NCBI GenBank assembly: GCA_009692115.1 | Contig: SHZU01000009.1 | Location: 1-64,000 of the forward strand | DNA from: Gemmatimonadota bacterium | GTDB taxonomy: Bacteria; Gemmatimonadota; Gemmatimonadetes; Gemmatimonadales; GWC2-71-9 | Direction: 5' to 3' | Length of the DNA: 64,000 nt | Part shown: one piece after another, positions 35,736-44,945 of the stretch | Layout of the letters: each line of letters starts with the position of its first letter | How positions within the stretch are numbered: position 1 is the first letter of the stretch | Position numbers and translations under genes: made by a program | Notes under the pieces: model-generated | Told to the model about the DNA's origin: nothing | The model's database searches: none | The model's input: the letters and a program-made list of their open reading frames with translations, nothing else

Positions 35736-36527
35736 ATGAGACCAAATCTGTGGCTGGTGGCGGCCGCCGCGGTGTTGCTGGCCGGTTGCGGCAAGAAAGA
35801 CGGGGCAGGGGCGGCCGGGCAAGACTCCACCGGTCGGGATCTCTCGCTGGCGCCGGTCGACTCCGGGGCTCCTTTGAATGATGTGGCCTAGGCGGCCGCC
35901 GAGAGCGCCTCGGTGACGGCGCCGCCGCCGCTTCAAGCCCCGCCGCCCAATCGGCCGTCCGCTGCGTCACCAGCCAAGCCGGCGTCGACCCCGCCGCCGG
36001 CCCCGGTGCTCGTCGCAGGGACCAACCTGGCAATGAGTGCCGCGATCGAGTTTTCGACCAAGCCCCACAAGGTCGGCCAGAAGGTGGCGGCCACCGTGTC
36101 GGCCGATGTGACCGACGCCAACGGCCGGGTCGTCATCCCGGCCGGTGCGACCGTGACCATGACGATCGCCGAGCTGGTGGTGTCGGAGAACAAGGACGAC
36201 AAAGGCAAGGTGGTCCTCAACGCCACCTCGGTGTCGTTCGGCGGCGCGAGTTACGATCTCGAGGGGGTGACCACCGAGGTTGAGCATACCCTGAAGGGTC
36301 GCGGGGTTCAGGCCGGTGATGCCGCCAAGGTCGGCGCTGGCGCGGCGGCGGGTGCGATCGTCGGCCGGATCCTCGGCGGCAAGAAAAAGGGAACGGTCGT
36401 CGGTGGCGTCATCGGTGCCGCCGCGGGCACCGCCGTCGCCGTCAACTCCGCCGATCGCGTCGTCGTCGTCTCGGTCGGGTCGAAGATCATCCTCAAACTC
36501 AAATCGCTGTTCGAAGCCAAGAGCTAG
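35736..36527 (+). pseudogene. Glycine-zipper lipoprotein gene interrupted by one in-frame amber codon
   Basis: A GAGGAG site precedes an ATG at 35736. The first 51 codons give a lipoprotein signal with the lipobox LLAGC (Cys-18), then TAG at 35889-35891. The same frame stays open for 212 more codons after it: a Pro-rich linker, a beta-rich domain (AMSAAIEFSTKPHKVGQK), and a glycine-zipper with GAGAAAGAIVGRILGGKKKG. Nothing else is broken, so a single CAG-to-TAG change is the simplest cause. GTG 35913 could restart translation, but the product would lack its export signal. Amber read-through or a sequencing error are alternatives. Confidence 0.8.
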
Positions 36528-36536
36528 GGCGTCCGC

Positions 36537-38240
36537 CTAGTTGCTCCCGGCCCCGCCGCCTCCGAGGCGGGGGTCGCTCGCACCAAGCCAACCGGCGGGT
36601 GTTCGAATAATCGCCTCGACGTCTCCCATGTAGCCTCGGAGTAAGATTTTGTGGCCCATCGATTCGAGCGCCTGGATCGTCTCGGGCAAGAAGCCGTCGC
36701 GCTCGAGACTGATCTGGTCCGGGAGCGACTGGTGGTGCAGGCGGGGCATGGCAAGCGCCTGCGCCAACGACATGCCATGATCGATCACATTGGAAATGAC
36801 GTGGTAAACTTGGGTGATGATCGTTGGGCCACCCGGGGTGCCGACCACCATCAAGAGGCCCCCGTCCTGATCCAGCACGATGGTTGGGGTCATGGCGGAG
36901 AGCATTCGCTTCCCGGGCCGGATTCCGTTGGCCGCGCCTTGGACCAGGCCATAATTGTTGGGCTTGCCGGGCGCGGTCGTGAAGTCATCCATCTCGTCGT
37001 TGAGGAGAAAGCCGGCCCCCAGAACGGTCACCGCGCTGCCGAAGCTGTTGTTGAGGGTGGTCGTGACGCTGACGGCCGCGCCCTCGGGGTCGACGATGGA
37101 GTAGTGGGTGGTCGAGGGGCCGTCCTTGAGCATCCGAACCCCGCTGGTCGGGGTGGCGCGGGCCGGGTCGATTTCCGTTCGCCGCCGGTCGGCGTGGGCT
37201 TGGCTGGTCATCCGGGCGATCGGATTTGTGACGAACGCCGGGTCGCCTAACGAGGCGTTCCGTTCCATGAACGCCCGTCGCATCGCTTCGGCCTCGCGGT
37301 GGAGGAGCGCCGGTGATCCGAAGGCCGGCAGCGGGTCGAAGCCTTCCATGATGTTCATGATCAGCGCAAGGGTCACCCCGCCGGACGATACCGGCGGCAT
37401 CGAGTAGACGGTGTGGCCCCGGTACCCGAACTTGAGCGGTTCCCGCCACACGGCCCGGTACCCCGCCAAGTCCCGTTTGGTGATGATCCCTCTGCCGCGC
37501 CGCATCTCGGCCACGATCAGATCGGCTACCCGGCCCCCATAGAAGCCCCGCCGCCCCGAGTTCCGGACGGCGGTGAGGGTCGAGGCCAAGTCGGGCTGGG
37601 TCCAGGTCGTTCCGGGCATCGGCGCCCGGCCACCAGGAAGAAACTGGGCTGCCGACGCCGGGAACCGGGAGAGCCGGCTCGAGTCACTCGTGATCGATCG
37701 ATGGCGGTATTCGTCGACCAGAAACCCGTGCTGGGCCAACCGAATGGCCGGTTCCACCAGCGCGGCCCACGGCAGTTTTCCGAACCGCCGATGGGCTTCG
37801 ACGAGGCCCGCGACGGCGCCGGGTACCCCCGACGCCAGGTGGCCGGTCCAACTCCGGTCGGTCGGGTTGCCGTCCGGCCCGACGAACATCAACCGGGTCG
37901 AGCGCGCCGGGGCGGTTTCCCGGTAGTCGAGCGAGAACACCGAACCGTCGGGTTGTCGGATCAGCATGAACCCACCGCCCCCGATGTTCCCGGCCTCGGG
38001 GTGAACCACCGCCAACGCAAACCCGACCGCCACGGCCGCATCGACCGCGTTCCCGCCGTGTTCGAGGATGTCTCGCCCGACCTGGCTGGCGAGCAGCGAA
38101 CCGGAGACGACCATGGCGCGGGAGCCGACGACGGTTCGGATCGAGTCCCGGAGCGGCCACCCGGGATTCAGACCCTCCTGGGCGGGCAGGCTGGCGCTCC
38201 GGAGGAGCCAGAAACCGACCAAAACGATGCCGAGTCGCAT
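36537..38240 (-). CDS. ggt: Gamma-glutamyltransferase
   Basis: A 567-residue Ntn-hydrolase precursor with a signal peptide (GIVLVGFWLLRSASLPAQ). The autocleavage site is in PSTTHYSIVDPEGAAVSVTTTLN near residue 378, whose Thr becomes the nucleophile of the small subunit. GNIGGGGFMLIRQPDG and YRETAP in the large subunit and a C-terminal GTPGGPTIITQVYHV are also typical. It cleaves gamma-glutamyl bonds such as in glutathione in the periplasm. It diverges from murQ with 74 bp between starts. Confidence 0.94.
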   Translation of the reverse strand: MRLGIVLVGFWLLRSASLPAQEGLNPGWPLRDSIRTVVGSRAMVVSGSLLASQVGRDILEHGGNAVDAAVAVGFALAVVHPEAGNIGGGGFMLIRQPDGSVFSLDYRETAPARSTRLMFVGPDGNPTDRSWTGHLASGVPGAVAGLVEAHRRFGKLPWAALVEPAIRLAQHGFLVDEYRHRSITSDSSRLSRFPASAAQFLPGGRAPMPGTTWTQPDLASTLTAVRNSGRRGFYGGRVADLIVAEMRRGRGIITKRDLAGYRAVWREPLKFGYRGHTVYSMPPVSSGGVTLALIMNIMEGFDPLPAFGSPALLHREAEAMRRAFMERNASLGDPAFVTNPIARMTSQAHADRRRTEIDPARATPTSGVRMLKDGPSTTHYSIVDPEGAAVSVTTTLNNSFGSAVTVLGAGFLLNDEMDDFTTAPGKPNNYGLVQGAANGIRPGKRMLSAMTPTIVLDQDGGLLMVVGTPGGPTIITQVYHVISNVIDHGMSLAQALAMPRLHHQSLPDQISLERDGFLPETIQALESMGHKILLRGYMGDVEAIIRTPAGWLGASDPRLGGGGAGSN

Positions 38241-38259
38241 TCCGGGAGCCTCGCGGGAG

Positions 38260-38290
38260 TTGCCATGGCTGATGGGGACCAGTCTAAATT
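38260..38290 (+). promoter_or_regulatory. Candidate promoter of murQ-anmK-nagZ
   Basis: TTGCCA at 38260-38265 and TAAATT at 38285-38290 are 19 bp apart, with the murQ ATG 25 bp after the -10. Spacing is longer than the sigma-70 optimum, so this is tentative. The -10 context CAGTCTAAATT is the same as before the dipeptide epimerase gene. Confidence 0.35.
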
Positions 38291-38314
38291 AACCAACTCC
38301 GTTCGAACGACGAC

Positions 38315-39250
38315 ATGGCCGAACCCGATCTGTCAGCACCGCCGCTCCGGCCCACCGAGCGACGCAACCCCCGCTCGGCCGATATCGATATCGCCGATCC
38401 GTTGACCCTGGTCGACATTATCAACGCGGAAGACGCCACCGTGCCGGGGCTCGTCGCCGCGTGCCGGAACGACATTGCCGCGGCGGTGACCTTGATCGAG
38501 GCGTCGTTCCGTCGGGGCGGCCGGCTCCTCTACGTCGGAGCCGGCACCAGCGGCCGGTTGGGCGTGCTTGACGCCTCGGAGTGTCCCCCGACGTTCGGGA
38601 CGGTGCCGGCCCTGGTGGTCGGCATCATCGCAGGAGGCTCCGCGGCGTTGATGAGCCCGGCGGAAGGCGCCGAGGATGACCTGGCGGCGGGCGCGGCGGC
38701 CATCGACACGCATGGGGTGTCGGACCGCGACACGGTCGTCGGCATCACGGCGAGCGGGGGCACCCCCTATGTTCGAGCGGCCTTGGGACGGGCCCGTGCC
38801 ATCGGAGCGAAGACCGTGCTGGTGGCCTGCGCCGAGCCGCCGACTGAGGTCCGAGCGAATTGCGACGTGAGCATTGTGATCGACACGGGTCCCGAGGTCG
38901 TCACGGGTTCCACTCGGATGAAGGCAGGCACGGCCACCAAGCTGGTGTTGAACACGCTCACCACAGCGTCGATGATTCGGCTGGGCAAGACCTATGGCAA
39001 TTTGATGGTGGACCTCCAGGCCTGGAGCCGGAAGTTGGTGGACCGGGGCGATCGGATCGTGATGGAAGTGACGGGTGTCGATCGCCCCGCCGCCCGGGCC
39101 GCGATCGATGCCGCCGCCGGGAGCGTCCGCGCCGCGATTGTGATGATCAAGACGGGAAACGGGTTCGAGCAAGCGATGGCCCTGCTCGCTGCCAACGACA
39201 ACCGGGTTCGCGCGGTCCTTGGCGATCCCCCACCGGTGCGAAACTCATGA
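38315..39250 (+). CDS. murQ: N-acetylmuramic acid 6-phosphate etherase
   Basis: A 311-residue SIS-fold enzyme with TERRNPRSADIDIADPL, GRLLYVGAGTSGRLGVLDASECPPTFG and TGSTRMKAGTATKLVLNTLTT-type signatures. It splits the lactyl ether of MurNAc-6-P to give GlcNAc-6-P, the last murein-specific recycling step. It overlaps anmK by 4 bp, giving an ordered murQ-anmK-nagZ operon. Confidence 0.96.
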   Translation: MAEPDLSAPPLRPTERRNPRSADIDIADPLTLVDIINAEDATVPGLVAACRNDIAAAVTLIEASFRRGGRLLYVGAGTSGRLGVLDASECPPTFGTVPALVVGIIAGGSAALMSPAEGAEDDLAAGAAAIDTHGVSDRDTVVGITASGGTPYVRAALGRARAIGAKTVLVACAEPPTEVRANCDVSIVIDTGPEVVTGSTRMKAGTATKLVLNTLTTASMIRLGKTYGNLMVDLQAWSRKLVDRGDRIVMEVTGVDRPAARAAIDAAAGSVRAAIVMIKTGNGFEQAMALLAANDNRVRAVLGDPPPVRNS

Positions 39251-40350
39251 CGGAACGACCCACGTTGGCGATCGGCTTGATGTCGGGCACGTCCCTCGAC
39301 GGGATGGATGCCGCCCTGGTCCGGTTGGCCGGGCCCACCCGCGTCGAGTTGGTGGCCTTTGCCCACCTCCCGTACACGGCGGACTTCCGCCATCAGCTCG
39401 AACATGCAATGACCCAGGGTACCACCCGGGAACTGGCGCTGCTCAACGTCGCGCTCTCGAATTGGGCGGTCGAGGCCACCCAGCAAGCGTTGGCCCTCGG
39501 ACATCGCAAGGCGTCCGAACTCGACTTCATTGCGTTTCATGGCCAGACCATCTGGCATGAGCCGCCGGCGGTCACCTGGCAACTCGGGGAACCGGCGGTC
39601 TTGGCGGAGGCGTTTGGTGTCCGGGTGGTACACAACTTCCGGACCCGAGACGTGGCCGCGGGCGGGCAGGGCGCCCCGCTGGTGCCGGTGGCCGATGTCC
39701 TCCTCTTCGGCGCCGATCATCCGCGGATCCTCCTCAATCTCGGGGGTATGGCCAACCTGACGTTCGTGCCGCATCGCGCGGAGGAGCGGGGCGCGGTGGC
39801 CTTCGACACCGGGCCCGGCATGGCCGTCGTCGACGCGGTGGCCCGCCTGGTCGATCCCGCCCTGCCGTTCGACCGGGACGGGCGGCTGGCCGCTCTGGGA
39901 GTGCCGAACCAGGCCGCACTTGCCGATCTGTTAGGCGATCCGTTCTTCGCCGCGCCACCGCCAAAGAGCACTGGCCGGGAGCGATTCGGCTCGGCCTATT
40001 CGGCCGAGTTGGCGGCTCGGGTCCCGGGCCCGGATGGCGTGGCCACGGCGGTCGAACTGACGGCCCAGAGTATTGCTCGCTCCATCGACCGGTGGGCCCC
40101 TGCCGGCACCGAGGTCCTGGTGTCCGGCGGTGGCCGGCACCATCCGGGGGTGATGGCCTCGCTCCGGCGTCACCTCGGCGCCCAACGAACCGTCCGGTTG
40201 TTCGACGACCTCTATTTTTCCGGCGATGCCAAGGAAGCGGTGGCCTTCGCGCTGCTTGGCTACCTGACGATTCACGGCCAACCCGGCAACCTGCCCGCCG
40301 CCACGGGCGCGCGGGGCCCCCGGGTGCTTGGGGCGGTGACGCCGGCATGA
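39247..40350 (+). CDS. anmK: Anhydro-N-acetylmuramic acid kinase
   Basis: ATG 39247 gives 367 residues. Signatures include GLMSGTSLDGMDAALV at the ATP site, DFIAFHGQTIWHEP, LVPVADVLLFG, RILLNLGGMANLTF and FDTGPGMAVVDA. The enzyme opens and phosphorylates 1,6-anhydro-MurNAc to MurNAc-6-P, the substrate of the adjacent MurQ. ATGA overlaps couple it to both neighbours. Confidence 0.95.
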   Translation: MTERPTLAIGLMSGTSLDGMDAALVRLAGPTRVELVAFAHLPYTADFRHQLEHAMTQGTTRELALLNVALSNWAVEATQQALALGHRKASELDFIAFHGQTIWHEPPAVTWQLGEPAVLAEAFGVRVVHNFRTRDVAAGGQGAPLVPVADVLLFGADHPRILLNLGGMANLTFVPHRAEERGAVAFDTGPGMAVVDAVARLVDPALPFDRDGRLAALGVPNQAALADLLGDPFFAAPPPKSTGRERFGSAYSAELAARVPGPDGVATAVELTAQSIARSIDRWAPAGTEVLVSGGGRHHPGVMASLRRHLGAQRTVRLFDDLYFSGDAKEAVAFALLGYLTIHGQPGNLPAATGARGPRVLGAVTPA

Positions 40351-41783
40351 GTGCCGCCCGGTTGGTCATGCCGGCGATTCGGTGGCAGGCCGGTCCCGGC
40401 TTTGAGCAGGAGCGGGGTCCGATCGACCGGGCATTGGAGTTGGGGGTCGGGGGCTTCATTGTGTTCGGAGGGACCCGGGAGGCGGTTGCCCGGCTCACCG
40501 AGCGGCTCGAAGAAGATGCGGGTCGGTCGCTCTTGATTTCGGCCGACCTCGAACGCGGGGCCGGCCAGCAGGTGGCCGGGCTCACCGAACTGCCGCCGCC
40601 CCGGGCGCTCGCGTCGTTAGGCGACCTCGGGCCGACTCGGGCGGCCGGCCAGTTGACCGGCGCCGAGGCCCGTTCCGTCGGGATCAACTGGGTCCTGGGC
40701 CCGGTGGCGGATCTCGATCTGGAACCGGACAACCCGATCGTCCAGACCCGATCGTTCGGCGCCGATCCGGCCCGGGTTGCCGAGCAGGTCACCGCGTGGA
40801 TTGGTGGGGCCCACGATGCCGGGGTGTTGACCTGTGCCAAACACTTTCCCGGACACGGCCGGGCAGCGGCCGACTCCCACGACCGGTTGCCGGTGGTCAC
40901 CACCTCGGCGGCGGAACTGGAGCGCACCGATTGGGTCCCGTTTCGGGCGGCCATCGCGGCCGGTACCGACGCGATCATGACCGGTCACGTGGCGTTCCCG
41001 TCCCTGGATCCGAGCGGCCGCGCGGCCACCGGGTCCGCGCTGATTCTGGACCGGCTTCGAATCTGGATGGGGTTCGACGGACTGGTGGTGACCGACGCGA
41101 TGATCATGGAGGGTTTTTCGGCGGCCGCTGGCGCGGCGGAGGCCTCCCGAGTCGCCCTCCTTGCCGGGGTGGACCTGATGCTCTACCCCCCCGATGTGGC
41201 GGCCGTGGTCGCCGCCCTCGACGCCGCGGGCGATGACGCCGCCGGGGCCGATCGGTTGGCGGAGTCACTCCGCCGCTATGATCGGGCGCTGGCCCGGGCC
41301 ACGACCATGGCGGTCGGGCGGCCGCTCGATCGGGCGGTGGCCGGTGAGATTGCCCGCCGGTTGGTGATGGCGGGCGCCGAGCCGATGGCCCTCAAGGAAC
41401 CGTTCGAACTCATCGTCGCCGATGACGATCAGGACGGGGCCTATCCGCCCTCTCCCAATAGTTACCTCGAAGACGCGCTCCGGGCGGCGGGCCTCGCGTT
41501 AGGCGCGGGGGGGAGTCGGCTGCTGCTGGCCTTTGCCGAGCCGAGGGCCTCGAAGGGCCGGGCCGGGTTCGGACCCCGGTGCCGGAGCATCTTCGCGGAT
41601 CCAGCCACTCGGGCCGATGCGGCGGTGTTGTTCGGGCATCCCCGGCTTCGTCCGGAACTCCCCGCCGGCATTCCCGTCATTCAGGCCTGGCACCGCCAAC
41701 GCTTGATGCAGGACGCCGTGGCCGAGTGGTTGGTGGCGGGAGGGGTAACGGAAGTCGAGGCCAAGCCCCCCAGGGGCAACTAG
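40347..41783 (+). CDS. nagZ: Beta-N-acetylhexosaminidase, glycoside hydrolase family 3 (NagZ-like)
   Basis: The 478-residue product has the GH3 fold with INWVLGPVADLDLEPDNPIV, the NagZ loop signature AKHFPGHGRAAADSHDRLP holding the catalytic Asp-His pair, and the nucleophile Asp in VVTDAMIMEG. NagZ frees anhydro-MurNAc peptides from GlcNAc for the kinase encoded just upstream. It is longer than the usual 340-residue NagZ: after about residue 335 there is an extra 140-residue C-terminal domain of unknown role. No signal peptide is seen, fitting cytosolic recycling. Its stop overlaps the convergent FHA-protease gene. Confidence 0.9.
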   Translation: MSAARLVMPAIRWQAGPGFEQERGPIDRALELGVGGFIVFGGTREAVARLTERLEEDAGRSLLISADLERGAGQQVAGLTELPPPRALASLGDLGPTRAAGQLTGAEARSVGINWVLGPVADLDLEPDNPIVQTRSFGADPARVAEQVTAWIGGAHDAGVLTCAKHFPGHGRAAADSHDRLPVVTTSAAELERTDWVPFRAAIAAGTDAIMTGHVAFPSLDPSGRAATGSALILDRLRIWMGFDGLVVTDAMIMEGFSAAAGAAEASRVALLAGVDLMLYPPDVAAVVAALDAAGDDAAGADRLAESLRRYDRALARATTMAVGRPLDRAVAGEIARRLVMAGAEPMALKEPFELIVADDDQDGAYPPSPNSYLEDALRAAGLALGAGGSRLLLAFAEPRASKGRAGFGPRCRSIFADPATRADAAVLFGHPRLRPELPAGIPVIQAWHRQRLMQDAVAEWLVAGGVTEVEAKPPRGN

Positions 41784-43141
41784 GGCCGGAGCAGCGCCGC
41801 GAGGTGGCGGGCCGGCACCGCGATCAATCGCTGAGTCGCCAGCCGACCCCCACCCGAAACCAGTCCGACGACCGTTCCGTTTGGGGCAAAGATCGGGCTG
41901 CCGCTTGATCCGTGGGTCCCATAGCCGTCCACGCTCAGCAGATCGGGACCGAACTCGGTGATCGTTCCGGTCGCCGAGGTGGCGGCGGTCCCGGTCGTTC
42001 GCCAGTCGCCTAACGAATCAAGCCCGAAGGGAAACCCGGTGATGGCCACCGGGTCGCCGACCTTGGCGGAATCGGAGAGCCTCGCCACCACCAGTCTGCC
42101 GCCCCGAATCCAGGCGGCCACGACCGCCACATCCGCGCTATCGTGCCGCCGGACCATTCGGGCTTGAAACGCCTGGCCGGTGCCGTTGAAGATCACGGCA
42201 ATGCGGGTGGCCGGACTATCAAGCGAATCTTCCACCAAATGACGGGCGGTGGCGACCCAGACGGTGTCGCCCTGCCGCCGGATCCCGAATCCGGTTCCGG
42301 AGGTGACCCGGCCGCTCCCGAACTCCGCGACGATCACCGCCACGGCGCCGCTGCTGGCCCGGGCCGCGGCCGCGGGGTCGAGCGCGGCGGCGTTGAGGAG
42401 TGCTTCGTGCCGGCCGGTGGCCGCGGCAAGGGTCCGGGTCACCGAGTCGAGTGCGGCTCCGGATACCCGCTCCGACGTGATCCGTTGTTTCAGGGAGTCG
42501 ATTCCTCGTCGAGCGTCCGACAGCGCCGTCGTGAGGCCGGCGATCGGCCCGGTGGCTTGCTCCATCCGCGCCAAGAGGCCGTCGACCCGGGCCAGCAGGG
42601 TCGACCGTTCCTGCTCGAGCTCCTGCCGCAGTTGGTACGACTGCCAGGCCATTAACCCACCGGCGCCGCCGGCCACGACCACCGCCACCGCGGCGATCCA
42701 TCGCCACGGCTTGGTCTGACGAACGACCTCGGCCCGGATCCGCTCGATCGTTCGGCCGGAGGGGCGGATGATGTCCGAGGCCGGGGCCGGATTGGCGACC
42801 GCCGGTCGGATCCGGGACCCGGCCGGGAGGGTGGCCACGAGGGTGAATTCGATTGTCGGACCGGTTGGTCCAAATTGGAGGATGTCGTTCGGCTCGAGCG
42901 GCCGGTCGCCCCGGACCCGCTTGCTGTTCAGATAGGTGCCATTGGTGCTGCCGAGGTCCCGAACCAGGAAGCCGCCGCCTTGCCTGAACACCGCGGCGTG
43001 CCGGACGGAGACTCGGATCTCGTCGGTGGCGTCGAAGGGAAGGTCGGATGAAGGATGGCGGCCGATGGTGGCAAAGTCGTGCGGCACGACCACGGTCTCG
43101 CCCTGCCGGGGCCCGTCACGGTATCGGAAGTGGGCGTACAT
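41780..43141 (-). CDS. Membrane-anchored FHA-domain trypsin-like serine protease
   Basis: A 453-residue protein in three parts. An FHA phosphothreonine-binding domain fills residues 1 to about 105 (TIGRHPSSDLPF, SVRHAAVFRQGG, LRDLGSTNGTYLNSK-like sequence). One membrane helix lies near residue 145-165 (WIAAVAVVVAGGAGGLMAW), followed by a Leu/Arg-rich coil. The C-terminal trypsin-like domain has His in VATARHLVED, Asp in SADVAVV and Ser in GSSGSPIF. The FHA head should be cytosolic and read kinase marks, with the protease outside. It is 12 bp downstream of the phosphatase gene. Confidence 0.85.
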   Translation of the reverse strand: MYAHFRYRDGPRQGETVVVPHDFATIGRHPSSDLPFDATDEIRVSVRHAAVFRQGGGFLVRDLGSTNGTYLNSKRVRGDRPLEPNDILQFGPTGPTIEFTLVATLPAGSRIRPAVANPAPASDIIRPSGRTIERIRAEVVRQTKPWRWIAAVAVVVAGGAGGLMAWQSYQLRQELEQERSTLLARVDGLLARMEQATGPIAGLTTALSDARRGIDSLKQRITSERVSGAALDSVTRTLAAATGRHEALLNAAALDPAAAARASSGAVAVIVAEFGSGRVTSGTGFGIRRQGDTVWVATARHLVEDSLDSPATRIAVIFNGTGQAFQARMVRRHDSADVAVVAAWIRGGRLVVARLSDSAKVGDPVAITGFPFGLDSLGDWRTTGTAATSATGTITEFGPDLLSVDGYGTHGSSGSPIFAPNGTVVGLVSGGGRLATQRLIAVPARHLAALLRP

Positions 43142-43153
43142 GGACGCCTAACG

Positions 43154-44209
43154 TTACGGGGTCAGGAGGAAGAGGGCAAGCAGGATCAGAAGGATGCCGA
43201 TCCCGACCGCGGCCATCACGACCGGGGACCCGGTGCGCCGGACGACCGGGTCGATCGCGGTCTCGGCCGGATCGTTGGCCGGCGGAAGGTCGTCGGCCGG
43301 GGGCTCGACCGCCGCGACTTCGCCCGGGGCTTCCGCGTCCGGCACGGGGTACGCGTGGTAGCCGAGGTCGGCCACGCCATCGGGCTCGGCCAGGCCCGGA
43401 CCCTCGAAGCGAACCGCGACGACCGTGATGTTGTCCGGGCCGCCGCGTTCATTGGCCATGCCGATGAGCCGGCTTCCGATGGCCTGAACGTCCGGCTGCC
43501 CGGTGGCCACTGCGGCGATCTCGTCGCGCTTCACGAGCCCCGAGAGGCCGTCGGAGCAGAGGATGAGTAAGTCGCCGCGCCGGATGTCTTGGTAGGTGAC
43601 GTCAACGCGGACCGTGGCGTCCGGTCCCAGTGCCTGCAGGATGATGTTCCGCCGCTCGCTCTGGGCAGCCTGCTCCTCGGTCAGCTCGCCGGCGTCGATC
43701 AGCCGTTGAATCAGCGATTGGTCTTTGGTGAGCTGGACCGCCAAACCCTGGCGAACCAAGTAGGCGCGGCTGTCTCCCACCTGCGCCAAATGGAGCCGTC
43801 CGCCAAACACGCCGACGACGGTGGCGGTGGTTCCCATCCCCCGGGAGTCGGGATGTTCGAGCGCATACCGGTAAATCCGCTCGTTGGCGACTTCCACCGC
43901 TTCCCTGAGGTGCCTGGTAAAGTCATCGGGGGAGTCGGTGCCCGACGCGGTCCAGGTCGAGCGGAGATGCTGGAACACCGCGTCGGCCGCCATGGCGCTC
44001 GCAATTTCACCGGCCGCCGCGCCGCCCATGCCGTCGGCGACGAGAAACAGCGACCCCTTCGGACCCACCGTGGCGGTGCCGCCATCGAGAAAGTCGGTGG
44101 TGCCTTTCGTCAGGTCGGCGACCAGGAACGTGTCCTCGTTGTGATCTCGGGTCCGGCCCACGTCGGTCTGAGCCGAAACCCGGACGATCACATTACGGTT
44201 GGCCCTCAT
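43154..44209 (-). CDS. PP2C-family serine/threonine phosphatase with C-terminal membrane anchor
   Basis: A 351-residue protein with PP2C motifs in order: DVGRTRDHNEDTFLVAD, FLVADGMGGAAAGEIAS, VGDSRAYLVRQG, LILCSDGLSGLV and GGPDNITVVAVRF, including all metal-binding Asp residues. A Pro/Glu-rich linker and one membrane helix (VVMAAVGIGILLILLALFLLTP region) close the protein. It removes phosphates set by Hanks-type kinases. It starts with ATGA overlap on a decayed kinase gene, its presumed former partner. Confidence 0.92.
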   Translation of the reverse strand: MRANRNVIVRVSAQTDVGRTRDHNEDTFLVADLTKGTTDFLDGGTATVGPKGSLFLVADGMGGAAAGEIASAMAADAVFQHLRSTWTASGTDSPDDFTRHLREAVEVANERIYRYALEHPDSRGMGTTATVVGVFGGRLHLAQVGDSRAYLVRQGLAVQLTKDQSLIQRLIDAGELTEEQAAQSERRNIILQALGPDATVRVDVTYQDIRRGDLLILCSDGLSGLVKRDEIAAVATGQPDVQAIGSRLIGMANERGGPDNITVVAVRFEGPGLAEPDGVADLGYHAYPVPDAEAPGEVAAVEPPADDLPPANDPAETAIDPVVRRTGSPVVMAAVGIGILLILLALFLLTP

Positions 44210-44945
44210 GGGACATCCTTATAATTCTGAGCCAGCAGGCGGTCACAGCTGGTCAGCCGGTAGAGGCCGCAGGTGGGTCGCACCGCGGTGGCGGCTTCGG
44301 CCCGTTGGTCCGTGTCGGCGAGGTGCAGCGCGGTGAGCACTCCCATCTCGGCCCGCAGAGCATCACCATACTTGGCCGAGCGGGCAACCGCCACGGCCTC
44401 GGCATGCCCGCGCCGGCTCCGGGATGGCCCGCGACGGGGCCCCTGGGGGCGGAGCGACCTGGCCTGCCGAATCGGACGGAGGTGCCGCATTGCCGGCTGC
44501 CTGGGAACTCGGCGGGCTCGGGGCCGGGATGGCCGGACTCACTGCCGGTCCGCCGGACGTTCGCCACACCAGCAAGGCCGCGCCCACGAGTGCCAGTCCG
44601 CCCCCCGCTCCAACCGCCCCCCGCCACGACCGGGCTTTCGACGCCACCACCTCGGTCCGGGGCAGGGAGGGTTCGGTTTCGAAACCGTCGGGCGCGAGCG
44701 CCGCGGCGGCGGCATCCGCAAAGGGCAAGGAACCGGTGAGCATCCGAAGGAACAGCACCGCCAGCGAGTACTGATCGCTGCGCCGGTCAATTTCGTCGCT
44801 CGAGAGCTGCTCGGGACTCATGCATGCCGGCGTCCCGACCACGAGGCCGGTCCGGGTCACCCGTTGGGCGCCGTCTCCGGTGCCGACCTTCGCGATCTCC
44901 AAATCAACCACCTTGACCGTATCTTTGCCATCCCCATTGTTTGCG
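44206..44945 (-). pseudogene. Remnant of a Hanks-type serine/threonine kinase gene
   Basis: The reverse strand keeps only the C-lobe of a kinase: VKVVDLEIAK (normally VDFGIAK, so the metal-binding DFG reads DLE), the activation segment VVGTPACMSPEQLSSDEID, and DQYSLAVLFLRMLTGSLPF. A Pro/Ala linker and a membrane helix (GGGLALVGAALLVW) follow. The N-lobe with the VAIK Lys and the HRD catalytic Asp is gone. A second frameshift near 44400 moves the last part to another frame, ending RLLAQNYKDVP with its stop overlapping the phosphatase start. It cannot be an active kinase. Confidence 0.75.
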
